This document shows, one piece after another, positions 1-6,176 of a stretch of DNA of 8,473 nt. A program made the translations under genes and the position numbers. The stretch is from Bacteroidales bacterium (GTDB lineage: Bacteria > Bacteroidota > Bacteroidia > Bacteroidales > Muribaculaceae). The notes below the pieces were generated by a model, which was given only the letters and a program-made list of their open reading frames with translations, ran no database searches and was not told where the DNA came from. The DNA is taken from positions 1-8,473 of the forward strand of contig CAAFXX010000300.1 in NCBI GenBank assembly GCA_900767075.1, written 5' to 3'. Position 1 is the stretch's first letter, and the number at the start of each line of letters is the position of its first letter.

Positions 1-620
1 TCTTGAATAACAGTCCTTGCAATTCGTGGCGCATTTTTGGGTTGAAAGATTGCTTCATAGAGGAAATCGGTCAGCAAAGGTATTTCGTTGGGCTTAATTT
101 TACGAATTATAACGCTCTGAGAGCACTCCATCTCGATGCAATTCCATGTTTCACCGAGACATACATATTTTTCTATCTCAGGTTTTGAAACACGGCGGAA
201 ACCTGCTGCCTCATAGCAATGTATGGCAGATGGGTTGTTTTCAAATACGCCGAGCGATACTTTTGTGGCATCGAGTTCTGCGAATGCATAATCAACAGCC
301 ATCTTTACAAGAGTCTTCCCGAGACCTCTGCCACGCTTTGAATCATCCACGATCACAAATCCGATACGTTGTTCCGAATGGTCGTCGGCAGGCGTACGCA
401 ATGTGATATATCCCAAAATCTCATCACCGTCACACATTGTCAATGCACGAGATTTATCCCCGTCAATATAATTCTCATGATAATAATTCATATCTGTCGG
501 GGTAACAGGATAATGCTCATATCTGTCAGCACACCACTGACGCATAAGATACTCACTTTTAATCCACGATACTATTGTAGTGGCATCGGAAGCCTTGTAT
601 GGGCGCAATGTAAGATTCAT
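1..620 (-). CDS. Tandem GNAT-family N-acetyltransferase (3' end beyond window)
   Basis: Reading the minus strand from the ATG at 620 gives 206 residues with no stop before the window edge. Residues 1-165 form a complete GNAT domain (acyl transfer from acetyl-CoA to an amine): it starts NLTLRPYKASDA, has the acetyl-CoA-binding motif RGRGLG at residues 96-101 after the strand RIGFVIV, and ends with the usual NPSAIHCYEAAGFRRV (residues 129-144). At about residue 171 a second GNAT-like start appears (IIRKIKPNEIPLLTDFLYEAIF), so the full protein is probably two fused GNAT domains. The ATG overlaps the stop of the upstream tautomerase gene in an ATGA, which suggests translational coupling and supports this start. 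The substrate cannot be read from the sequence. Confidence 0.9.
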   Translation of the reverse strand, partial: MNLTLRPYKASDATTIVSWIKSEYLMRQWCADRYEHYPVTPTDMNYYHENYIDGDKSRALTMCDGDEILGYITLRTPADDHSEQRIGFVIVDDSKRGRGLGKTLVKMAVDYAFAELDATKVSLGVFENNPSAIHCYEAAGFRRVSKPEIEKYVCLGETWNCIEMECSQSVIIRKIKPNEIPLLTDFLYEAIFQPKNAPRIARTVIQ

Positions 621-817
621 GGCTTATAGCTACGTTTTATCTCGTCGATGGATTTACCACCAATGCCAAAGTTCTCGTCTGGAATCTCCTTGATCGTTAT
701 TGTAAAGAATTGCTCTGGGATATGTGTTATCTCGGAAGCTGTAGCGGTCAGCCGCTCAATCAATTGCTTTTTCTGTTCAGCGGTCAGCTTGCCGCTCTCA
801 ATCGATATGTATGGCAT
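617..817 (-). CDS. 4-oxalocrotonate tautomerase family protein (DmpI-like)
   Basis: This 66-residue protein has the length and layout of single-domain tautomerases. It begins MPYISIE, so removal of Met exposes the N-terminal proline that is the catalytic base in this family. The middle (EQKKQLIERLTATASEI) is the long helix, then comes the strand FFTITIKEIP, and the C-terminal NFGIGGKSIDEIKR resembles the NYGLGGES segment of DmpI-type members. The family interconverts keto and enol forms of unsaturated acids and usually works as a hexamer; the physiological substrate here is unknown. The gene starts 10 nt after the small membrane protein gene and its stop overlaps the start of the GNAT gene, so it is part of the minus-strand run. 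Confidence 0.88.
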   Translation of the reverse strand: MPYISIESGKLTAEQKKQLIERLTATASEITHIPEQFFTITIKEIPDENFGIGGKSIDEIKRSYKP

Positions 818-827
818 CGTGATGTTG

Positions 828-998
828 TTATTGGCAGATTTTAACTATAATATGACTTAATATCGAAAGAAGTATTGCAACAACCAACGCAATTACAATT
901 CGCCAAACGAGTTTAACCTTCTTCGGTAGTATTTTAGCTACAAAAGCACCAATTATTACGCTGATGCTGATGATGAAATCGGAAGTCCAAGTATCCAT
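828..998 (-). CDS. Small two-helix membrane protein, 56 residues
   Basis: The minus strand from the ATG at 998 encodes 56 residues ending in ICQ. Two hydrophobic stretches (about residues 8-24, FIISISVIIGAFVAKIL, and 34-53, IVIALVVAILLSILSHIIVK) are separated by a short basic loop (PKKVKLVWR). This predicts an inner-membrane hairpin with the basic loop in the cytoplasm. It fits tightly between its neighbours: 11 nt after the lipoprotein gene and 10 nt before the tautomerase gene, on the same strand, which is the main support that it is real. I do not recognise a family and give no function. It is short enough to be missed by length-filtered gene callers. Confidence 0.65.
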   Translation of the reverse strand: MDTWTSDFIISISVIIGAFVAKILPKKVKLVWRIVIALVVAILLSILSHIIVKICQ

Positions 999-1009
999 AT
1001 CTTAGTTGG

Positions 1010-1447
1010 TCAAAAATTGGAGATAGACATCCCCTCGATTCCACATTTCCGGATGGTACGTTTTACCTTTTCAATAGTTGATTCCGTAACGTCATCTCTT
1101 ATCGTTATATGAAGTTCCGAGCCATTTTTGAGTCTGTTTATCTGAACGGAGTCCATTGATGCAAACCACTCGGAGAATAGATCGGAAAAACTCGGTTTAC
1201 TTGTATCCAATATCAAAGGGTTATCATCCTTACCTGAGAAATTATTATTACATGTTATCAGGCTGTCAGAAGTAATCTCAAGTACGACATCAAACGTTCT
1301 GTCAGCATCGGAATATTCCAATGGAGGTCTATCATCTTCTGCTAATGCGGTTGTTTTGGCGTTGTTCGATGATTGACTGCATGATGCCAACATCATGGTA
1401 CAACCAATAATAAGATATAAGATATAGTTCTGTCTCATCTTAAGCAT
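1010..1447 (-). CDS. Small hypothetical lipoprotein
   Basis: This 145-residue protein starts with a short charged end (MLKMRQN), a hydrophobic stretch (YILYLIIGCTMMLA) and a lipobox LASC with the lipidated cysteine at residue 23, so it is a secreted lipoprotein. No acidic surface-export signal follows the cysteine (SQSSNN), which favours the periplasmic side. The C-terminal half (ELHITIRDDVTESTIEKVKRTIRKCGI) has the strand-helix pattern of a small periplasmic alpha/beta domain, loosely like ExbD/TolR, but that is only a resemblance. The start could be Met1 or Met4; both leave a good signal peptide. It lies 24 nt after the YciI-like gene and 11 nt before the small membrane protein gene, so it is probably cotranscribed. 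Confidence 0.8.
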   Translation of the reverse strand: MLKMRQNYILYLIIGCTMMLASCSQSSNNAKTTALAEDDRPPLEYSDADRTFDVVLEITSDSLITCNNNFSGKDDNPLILDTSKPSFSDLFSEWFASMDSVQINRLKNGSELHITIRDDVTESTIEKVKRTIRKCGIEGMSISNF

Positions 1448-1471
1448 AATATCTCGTTTTATATGCTAATG

Positions 1472-1762
1472 TTATAGTAGTATGTCAGAAAGGTCTGTCT
1501 TACAAAACATAGTCGGAGTGAACTCCACTATCTGATAGTCGGCAATACCGTTGATATTAAACGGATCTTGAGCAATGATGGCATCCACCGCCGAGCGGTT
1601 CTCAGCCTTTATCATTATCACACCACCTACGCGAGGTGTTTGAGGACCGGACATGATGAAGTCACCTGCGGCATAATGCTCCGAAAGATAGTCACGATGT
1701 GCCTGAAGATAGCGGTCAACTTCTTCCAAAGGCTTTTTATAAGTCAGAATAGCTATGAACAT
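1472..1762 (-). CDS. YciI-like family protein
   Basis: The 96-residue product matches the YciI fold (dimeric alpha/beta barrel, related to muconolactone isomerase). It has the N-terminal strand MFIAILTYKKPLEEVDRYL, the conserved histidine in AHRDYL (His22), the glycine-rich turn SGPQTPRVGGVIMI, the DPF motif (Asp66) and the final strand IADYQIVEF. His and Asp are the residues usually discussed as the active pair, but the biochemical role of most YciI proteins is unknown. The C-terminal tail after residue 81 (TPTMFCKTDLSDILL) is an extension. The gene follows the nuclease gene by 14 nt. The leader is A/T-rich without a Shine-Dalgarno, as usual in Bacteroidetes. Confidence 0.87.
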   Translation of the reverse strand: MFIAILTYKKPLEEVDRYLQAHRDYLSEHYAAGDFIMSGPQTPRVGGVIMIKAENRSAVDAIIAQDPFNINGIADYQIVEFTPTMFCKTDLSDILL

Positions 1763-1776
1763 AAGTATTTAAAAAT

Positions 1777-2727
1777 TTAGCGTGTCCAGTATCTTTCAGA
1801 TAGATATTTATATAAATCCGGATATGAATTCTCAATTGGTTTCATTAGAACCAAGGGATCTATAATAAGATACTTTGATTGGTCTACGAGCATACTACGC
1901 CAAGTCTCCTCCATATTTTTACCTGACACGCGATACATTTTGTTGAGCAAATCAACGTCTGCCGATGGTATGACGTGTATGTGCATAAAATGATTTGCGC
2001 TTACCCATTCTGATTCCTTGTTAGAAAGCATTTGCTCTGCCCAAAGAGTCTGCCTCATAAGTTGATAGAACGGCTCAAAATAGTAGACTGACCCATTGTA
2101 TGCTGGAAGCGATTTTAATTGCTTGGAATTGTTGATTAAGTCTGTATAACGATTCATACGGACTTTGCCTTTTTCTCCAGCCGATTTATCAGAGGATGGA
2201 TAGTCATTGTAGCTCTCGGTATATTTCCATTCAATAGGAATCAACCAATTCTCATCGTTATTATCTACTGCCAAAATCAGAGCATCAACAGATGTGCAGT
2301 TGCTCCCACGGGTTGGGCCGTCTTCGTTAAGATGGTCGTTGTCGCTAACAGCTTCAAATGCTATGTATCCTTTATCTTTATCGCAGTTAAGAGGTAGAAC
2401 CTTTTTGAATTTATTGCATATTCCATTAATCAGTGCAAGTGCCGCCTCAGGGTCTTTGCGTATAGCGAAAAGATGATTTAAGCATGCAATTTGAGAAGAA
2501 AGAACATGTCCGGTAGGAGTTGTTCCGCCCCACCAACTAATTTTGTTCTCTTTGAAATATTGGATTGCATCTTTGCGTATCGGCTCAAAAAGATTATTTC
2601 CTCCATTTCTTAATACAAATGGATATTGCTTACCCTTAAAAAAGCCGTTGCCTTTGTCTTTTCCAAAGAAGGATTTGTCAATCATTTCCAAATGTCTTTG
2701 TCTCTCAGCGTTGTAAAACTTTCTCAT
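1777..2727 (-). CDS. PGN_0703-like PD-(D/E)XK putative restriction endonuclease
   Basis: This 316-residue protein has a PD-(D/E)XK nuclease core. Asp148 lies in NCTSVDALILAV and, after a short loop, the strand LIPIEWKYTE supplies Glu166 and Lys168 of the E-x-K pair. An upstream conserved block (HVLSSQIACLNHLF, residues 74-87) and a downstream block (FEPFYQLMRQTLWAEQM, residues 217-233) fit what I know of the PGN_0703 family of putative restriction endonucleases. DNA cleavage is inferred from the fold; no target is known, and no methyltransferase lies next to it in this window, so it is not an obvious classical restriction-modification pair. It is the first gene of the seven-gene minus-strand run. 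It may be a defence gene or a remnant of mobile DNA. Confidence 0.78.
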   Translation of the reverse strand: MRKFYNAERQRHLEMIDKSFFGKDKGNGFFKGKQYPFVLRNGGNNLFEPIRKDAIQYFKENKISWWGGTTPTGHVLSSQIACLNHLFAIRKDPEAALALINGICNKFKKVLPLNCDKDKGYIAFEAVSDNDHLNEDGPTRGSNCTSVDALILAVDNNDENWLIPIEWKYTESYNDYPSSDKSAGEKGKVRMNRYTDLINNSKQLKSLPAYNGSVYYFEPFYQLMRQTLWAEQMLSNKESEWVSANHFMHIHVIPSADVDLLNKMYRVSGKNMEETWRSMLVDQSKYLIIDPLVLMKPIENSYPDLYKYLSERYWTR

Positions 2728-2772
2728 AATTTAAGGTCTTCACTGGCTCAATGAAGGAATTTGTTATAAAGG

Positions 2773-2941
2773 AAAACGTGAGCCGACAATGCCACGTCTT
2801 GATTGTAGGTCGTAGGAAAACCTTTGGACAGATGTAACAAAGTGACCCACGCTATGAGCGTGGGAACCACTATGCCAATCCTTGTCCTTGATGAATTTCC
2901 TACGTTCACAATCACAAGATTGAGCATAACGCTTCCGTTTT
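2773..2941. repeat. Large imperfect foldback (about 170 bp) with perfect apical hairpin
   Basis: A series of concentric inverted arms is centred near 2855-2858. The pairs are AAAACG 2773-2778 with CGTTTT 2936-2941; ATGC 2789-2792 with GCAT 2924-2927; TCTTG 2797-2801 with CAAGA 2915-2919; ATTGT 2802-2806 with ACAAT 2908-2912; CGTAGGAAA 2811-2819 with TTTCCTACG 2896-2904; GGACA 2826-2830 with TGTCC 2883-2887; GAT 2831-2833 with ATC 2878-2880; AGTG 2841-2844 with CACT 2868-2871; and a perfect 8-bp stem CCCACGCT/AGCGTGGG 2846-2864 with an ATG loop. As RNA it would form one long rod with internal loops. No U-run follows on either strand, so it is not a simple terminator. It could be a MITE-like foldback, a recombination site or a structured RNA or leader. 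Confidence 0.7.
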
Positions 2942-2980
2942 TTTCAATATGTCGTGGAAAGACGTTAGTCAATCCAAATG

Positions 2981-2988
2981 CAAATTTA
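2981..2988 (-). promoter_or_regulatory. Bacteroides-type -7 box, minus strand
   Basis: On the minus strand this reads TAAATTTG, an exact match to TAnnTTTG. A clear TTTG -33 box at the expected distance is not seen. It would transcribe through the foldback towards the nuclease gene at 2727, giving a leader of about 250 nt that contains the whole structure. Confidence 0.4.
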
Positions 2989-3032
2989 GTCATAATATTT
3001 GGAATTCAGGGCGTTAATGGTAAAATTTTTAT

Positions 3033-3040
3033 TAATTTTG
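3033..3040 (+). promoter_or_regulatory. Bacteroides-type -7 box before the DUF1016 gene
   Basis: TAATTTTG matches TAnnTTTG exactly and ends 4 nt before the ATG at 3045. If used, transcription would start at or next to the start codon, giving a leaderless message. A weaker match further upstream (TAATATTTG, 2993-3001, one extra spacer base) would leave a leader of about 35 nt. No strong -33 TTTG is visible. Confidence 0.5.
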
Positions 3041-3044
3041 TATT

Positions 3045-4160
3045 ATGAAAGCTGAAATAGATACAATTAACCTTCCGGACGGTTACGCTGAATGGCGCAG
3101 TAAAATTGAGAAACTCATTGAGAAAGCAAAACTTAATGCGGCTATCCATGTGAATACCGATATGCTTTCATTATATTGGAGCATCGGCAGTGACATAATC
3201 AGAAAGAAAAAAGAACTTGGCTGGGGATCGCAAGTAATCGAACAGCTATCCGTGGATTTAACCCGCAAGTTTCCTGAAGATAAGGGCTACTCGGTGAGGA
3301 ATCTTCGCTATATGAGACGGTTCGCTGAGAATTATCCTGACTTCCCAATTCTGCAAGTGCCACTTGCAGAATTTAAGGATCTGCCAATTTCGCAAGCGGC
3401 ACTTGCAGAATTGGCGGACGGGAAGGATTACGTGGATGTTCCCCTGACAACCATAAGCTGGTATCATCATATCTCCATGCTTCCAAAAATCAAGAGCAGT
3501 GCGCAACGTGCTTTCTATATCCTTGAAACGACCCGTAACGGGTGGAGCCGGGATGTTATGGTGTCAAAAATAAACAGCGGTTATATGAAAGCCGTAGGTA
3601 ATGCCATCACTAATTTTTCACTAACCTTACCTGATTATCAGTCGGATCTTGCTCAGTACGCTTTCAAAGACCCATATAATTTCAGCTTCATCGGCACTAT
3701 GGCATTGCAGCATGAGCGTGACATTGAAAACCGTCTTGCCGAGCGCATGACCGAATTTCTGCTTGAATTAGGACGTGGATTTGCCTATGTCGGCAGGCAA
3801 TATAATGTTGTGGTTGACGGTGATGACTATTACATTGATATTCTGATGTATCACCTGAGACTGCATTGCTATGTGGTGGTCGAGTTGAAGGCTGTTGAGT
3901 TTATCCCTGAGTTTGTAAGCAAACTTAATTTCTATATCTCAGCCGTCGACGAATATGTGAAAGCGCCGGAAGACAAGCCAACGATCGGCCTCTTGCTTTG
4001 CCGCAGCAAAAGCAATAAAAAGGCTGAGTTTGCACTGAGGGGAATAACCCAACCGATGGGGATAGCCCAATATGAGACTGAAAAACTGTTCAACGATGTA
4101 GCATCGGCGCTACCTACCATAGAGGAGATTGAAGATGAGCTGACTAATGACAATGACTGA
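3045..4160 (+). CDS. DUF1016 / YhcG-type PD-(D/E)XK nuclease domain protein
   Basis: The 371-residue protein has the two-part layout of the DUF1016 family. The N-terminal helical/winged-helix part (about residues 10-175) includes the typical AAIHVNTDMLSLYWSIGSDI, GYSVRNLRYMRRFAENYPDF and SWYHHISMLPKIK segments. The C-terminal PD-(D/E)XK domain (about 205-355) has Asp265 in YYIDILMYH and Glu280/Lys282 in VVVELKA, so the catalytic residues are intact. A tandem 13-residue repeat (residues 101-126) sits between the NYPDF and SWYHH segments, where family members vary in length. Members often occur in mobile and defence-associated DNA; the biological role is not settled. The gene overlaps the next one by 14 nt (or abuts it) and heads a three-gene unit. 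Confidence 0.88.
   Translation: MKAEIDTINLPDGYAEWRSKIEKLIEKAKLNAAIHVNTDMLSLYWSIGSDIIRKKKELGWGSQVIEQLSVDLTRKFPEDKGYSVRNLRYMRRFAENYPDFPILQVPLAEFKDLPISQAALAELADGKDYVDVPLTTISWYHHISMLPKIKSSAQRAFYILETTRNGWSRDVMVSKINSGYMKAVGNAITNFSLTLPDYQSDLAQYAFKDPYNFSFIGTMALQHERDIENRLAERMTEFLLELGRGFAYVGRQYNVVVDGDDYYIDILMYHLRLHCYVVVELKAVEFIPEFVSKLNFYISAVDEYVKAPEDKPTIGLLLCRSKSNKKAEFALRGITQPMGIAQYETEKLFNDVASALPTIEEIEDELTNDND
3345..3422 (+). repeat. Two in-frame 39-bp palindromic tandem repeats inside the DUF1016 gene
   Basis: Unit 1 (3345-3383) and unit 2 (3384-3422) both begin CCAATT and share CACTTGCAGAATT, encoding PILQVPLAEFKDL and PISQAALAELADG. Unit 1 contains a perfect inverted repeat with 13-bp arms around one base (AATTCTGCAAGTG, 3347-3359, and its complement, 3361-3373). 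Unit 2 has a 15-bp-arm version with three mismatches (3384-3398 and 3400-3414). The period is exactly 13 codons, so copy-number changes would keep the reading frame. Confidence 0.9.
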
Positions 4161-4794
4161 GATAATGGCGGAAAAGATGATATATAGCCTACTGTCACGG
4201 CTAAAAGAAGTCAATAACATAATCGACACTTGTTCAGACGGAATGATGACGTTTGAACAGACGTATGTCATTGCCCGGTTTTATTACAACTATCAGGACA
4301 CCAATGTCCTTATCGACGAGGCGGAGAATTTGGTAACTGAAGATGCCGTGCGGCTCAGAGAATTTGCTGTTTCCCTCAAAGCTGAAACCGCCGTGCTTCT
4401 TAATAATATAAGAAGACTTGACGGGGTGGATTTCAAAGAGATCGCTAATGACCACTCCAAGCAGTACTATTCCATATTTCAGGAAGCATCGGAACAGCTT
4501 AATCCCTATTGGAAACGGTACAGTGAACTTAACAACCGCCTTGACTATCTCCCTCTCGGCTCAAAGGAGTATACCGAAACTGAAAAGGAATGTGAAAAGG
4601 CTAAGGCTGAACACGATACACGGCAGATTGAGGTCAAGAGACTATATGCCAAATATGAGGATGAGAACCAACGTGCCGGATATGTCTTTTCCCTCAAAGC
4701 CTCACATCTGTATGCCCTCGCTGCAAAAATTAACGGCATTGCCGGAAGCATAATCAACGACCTTGACCGTCTGGAGAAAGGGAACGGAGAATGA
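4147..4794 (+). CDS. Hypothetical helical / coiled-coil protein
   Basis: This 215-residue protein (counted from 4147) is charged and almost wholly helical by eye, with no signal peptide or membrane segment. Residues about 105-180 (YSIFQEASEQLNPYWKRYSE, then TETEKECEKAKAEHDTRQIE) have heptad-like spacing typical of coiled coils. I recognise no family or catalytic motif. The start is uncertain: ATG at 4147 overlaps the DUF1016 gene by 14 nt, ATG at 4153 also overlaps, and ATG at 4165 (MAEKMIYSLL) begins 4 nt after the DUF1016 stop and is equally plausible. Its stop overlaps the next start in an ATGA. The tight linkage suggests it works with the nuclease, perhaps as a partner or regulator; that is inference. 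Confidence 0.75.
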   Translation: MTMTEIMAEKMIYSLLSRLKEVNNIIDTCSDGMMTFEQTYVIARFYYNYQDTNVLIDEAENLVTEDAVRLREFAVSLKAETAVLLNNIRRLDGVDFKEIANDHSKQYYSIFQEASEQLNPYWKRYSELNNRLDYLPLGSKEYTETEKECEKAKAEHDTRQIEVKRLYAKYEDENQRAGYVFSLKASHLYALAAKINGIAGSIINDLDRLEKGNGE

Positions 4795-5201
4795 GCGGCA
4801 ATATCCTTTTTGAGACATCCAAATGGCGCGATATTGTAGAGCTCGGGCTGTGCATGGAGATATACGACGTATGCAACGACAGCCAGTTTGAGAACTGCAC
4901 TCCGCTTGACTTTGCCAACTTCCTTAACATAAGGGAAGAGGCAAAGGCTATATCTGTTGTGCCGAAAGAGAAACTGAGGGTGTGTTATATGGTCTATGCT
5001 GTGGCGCAGAACATCGCCCCAAGAAAAGAGGCGTTGATATGGTCTGAGTTGTTCCTCCAGCGATGCGGCATCAACAAGTCATATTACGACAAGCACCGCA
5101 CGGACATCTGCGCTGACCACGCTACCGAGGACAACAAAAATTACCGCAAATCCATTGACAAAGCCATCAGTGAATGGCGTTCAAGGCGGAGAACCCCGTA
5201 G
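4791..5201 (+). CDS. Hypothetical protein, last gene of the nuclease unit
   Basis: This 136-residue soluble protein starts at an ATG that overlaps the stop of the previous gene (ATGA), so it is probably translationally coupled. It is mostly helical, with several cysteines (for example LGLCMEIYDVCND, ENCTP, LRVCYM, LQRCGINKS, DICAD) that are not spaced as an evident metal-binding motif. The C-terminal end is strongly basic (AISEWRSRRRTP). I do not recognise a family. It is followed after about 40 nt by a strong terminator, so it closes the three-gene transcript that begins with the DUF1016 nuclease. It could be a nucleic-acid-binding accessory protein, but there is no direct evidence for that. 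Confidence 0.75.
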   Translation: MSGNILFETSKWRDIVELGLCMEIYDVCNDSQFENCTPLDFANFLNIREEAKAISVVPKEKLRVCYMVYAVAQNIAPRKEALIWSELFLQRCGINKSYYDKHRTDICADHATEDNKNYRKSIDKAISEWRSRRRTP

Positions 5202-5242
5202 ACATCCCGTTTTACCCCATCTGCAACATATTAAGGAAACCT

Positions 5243-5293
5243 GCAAACGCACTATGCGACTGAAAGCCAGCGCACAGTGCGTTTGTCTTTTTT
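5243..5293 (+). terminator. Rho-independent terminator
   Basis: A 10-bp perfect stem (CAAACGCACT 5244-5253 with AGTGCGTTTG 5276-5285) continues inwards as TGCG/CGCA and CTG/CAG around a small AAAGC loop. It is followed by C and six T (5288-5293). It lies about 40 nt after the stop at 5201 and ends the DUF1016 unit. Confidence 0.88.
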
Positions 5294-5315
5294 AACCTTT
5301 CCCCACGTAAGCCAC

Positions 5316-5346
5316 ATTGCGCCCTATGGCGGCGGTTGTAATTTTG
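5316..5346 (+). promoter_or_regulatory. Bacteroides-type promoter for the HTH gene
   Basis: The -7 box TAATTTTG (5339-5346) is an exact TAnnTTTG match. A partial -33 box, ATTG (5316-5319), lies 19 nt upstream of it. Transcription would start near 5353, giving a leader of about 75 nt before the ATG at 5428. Its position right after the terminator marks a new transcription unit. Confidence 0.6.
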
Positions 5347-5427
5347 CATCGGAATCGAAAGGCTGACAAGACCATCAATCAGCACTGTTCCAAGACGATA
5401 AACATTAACTTAATAATAAAATTACCG

Positions 5428-5670
5428 ATGCAGACAAAACGTAAACTTCTCAACTCACAGGAGGCAGCCGAATATCTCGGACTATCGCTTTCCTACTTCC
5501 GCAAGATGATGATGAGACGTGTGATCCCCATGTACAAGCCGAGCGGCAAGCTCTGTTTCTTTGATCCGGACGACCTCGACGCATACCTGACGAGCATCCG
5601 CATATCATCACAGAGCGAGATAGACAGCGAGGCTGAGCGTTACCTTGCGAACAACAGAAAATCACATTAA
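5428..5670 (+). CDS. Excisionase-like helix-turn-helix protein
   Basis: The ATG at 5428 gives an 80-residue protein. Residues 7-54 are a MerR/excisionase-type helix-turn-helix: LLNSQEAAEYLGLSLSYFRKMMMR followed by the wing VIPMYKPSGKLCFFDPDDLDAYL. Such proteins bend DNA as recombination directionality factors or regulate mobile-element genes. The frame stays open upstream to an ATG at 5317, but that would place the promoter box inside the gene, and the added 37 residues do not look like part of the domain, so I prefer 5428, which has an A/T-rich Bacteroidetes leader. It opens the mobilization block; the next gene starts 11 nt after its stop. Excision control is the likely role, but no integrase is visible in the window to pair with it. 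Confidence 0.85.
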   Translation: MQTKRKLLNSQEAAEYLGLSLSYFRKMMMRRVIPMYKPSGKLCFFDPDDLDAYLTSIRISSQSEIDSEAERYLANNRKSH

Positions 5671-5681
5671 CAACCAAAGCT

Positions 5682-6176
5682 ATGGCAACAGACATTCCAA
5701 ACAACACAACGGGCAGGAAGCCCGCGACCACCGCAGAATCTAAGTCAAAAGATTCCAAGACAACTAACCAGAAGAAAATCCGGATTATAATGGAGTTCCT
5801 TCAAGCGTGCTCACCTTACGAGTCAGATGCGCTACGCGCCATGCTTGCAGTGGCAAAGGGCACGACCACAGCAGAATCCATGCCGCAGTATGACCGCACA
5901 GCAATCAACCGCTATCTCAACTTCGGATGCGACAAGGAAACGGGAGGAGTTGACGCAATACGCGAACATCGGCAGTCCCGAAGCCTTGAGCTTATGAAAA
6001 CCGTGTCGCAATATGTCGGGAAGGAGGACATCATCAACATCACATCGGTGTTGCTATACATCTCATCTGACAAGAAAGATATTGAAAATATTGTGAGCAA
6101 CCTCCCGAAGATGCACACAACCGTCACCCCAAACGCTACATCCGGCATACCGGGTAATAATGCACCTTCAAAGTAG
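5682..6176 (+). CDS. Hypothetical protein of the mobile element
   Basis: This 164-residue protein has a low-complexity polar N-terminus (residues 1-30, rich in T, K and S), a helical core (about 32-140, for example IRIIMEFLQACSPYESDALRA and IINITSVLLYISS) and a disordered T/P/N-rich tail. It has no signal peptide or membrane helix, and I recognise no family. It begins 11 nt after the excisionase-like gene on the same strand, so it is probably in the same transcript. Genes of unknown function at this place between an excisionase-like gene and mob genes are common in Bacteroidales mobilizable elements. A role in element maintenance or replication is possible but not shown. Confidence 0.75.
   Translation: MATDIPNNTTGRKPATTAESKSKDSKTTNQKKIRIIMEFLQACSPYESDALRAMLAVAKGTTTAESMPQYDRTAINRYLNFGCDKETGGVDAIREHRQSRSLELMKTVSQYVGKEDIINITSVLLYISSDKKDIENIVSNLPKMHTTVTPNATSGIPGNNAPSK

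Noticed and set aside
2846..2864. Perfect hairpin as a rho-independent terminator
   Set aside because: No T-run follows on either strand, and it lies between divergent genes where no transcript needs to end.
2748..2993. 81-residue open frame on the minus strand across the divergent junction
   Set aside because: It runs straight through the large foldback, has no recognisable domain, and its sequence is explained by the inverted-repeat DNA. I cannot exclude it fully.
3345..3422. CRISPR-like repeats
   Set aside because: There are only two contiguous units, no spacers, and they are in frame with an intact protein.
5317..5427. 37-residue N-terminal extension of the HTH protein
   Set aside because: It overlaps the promoter boxes, is not domain-like, and the ATG at 5428 gives a standard excisionase-like length.
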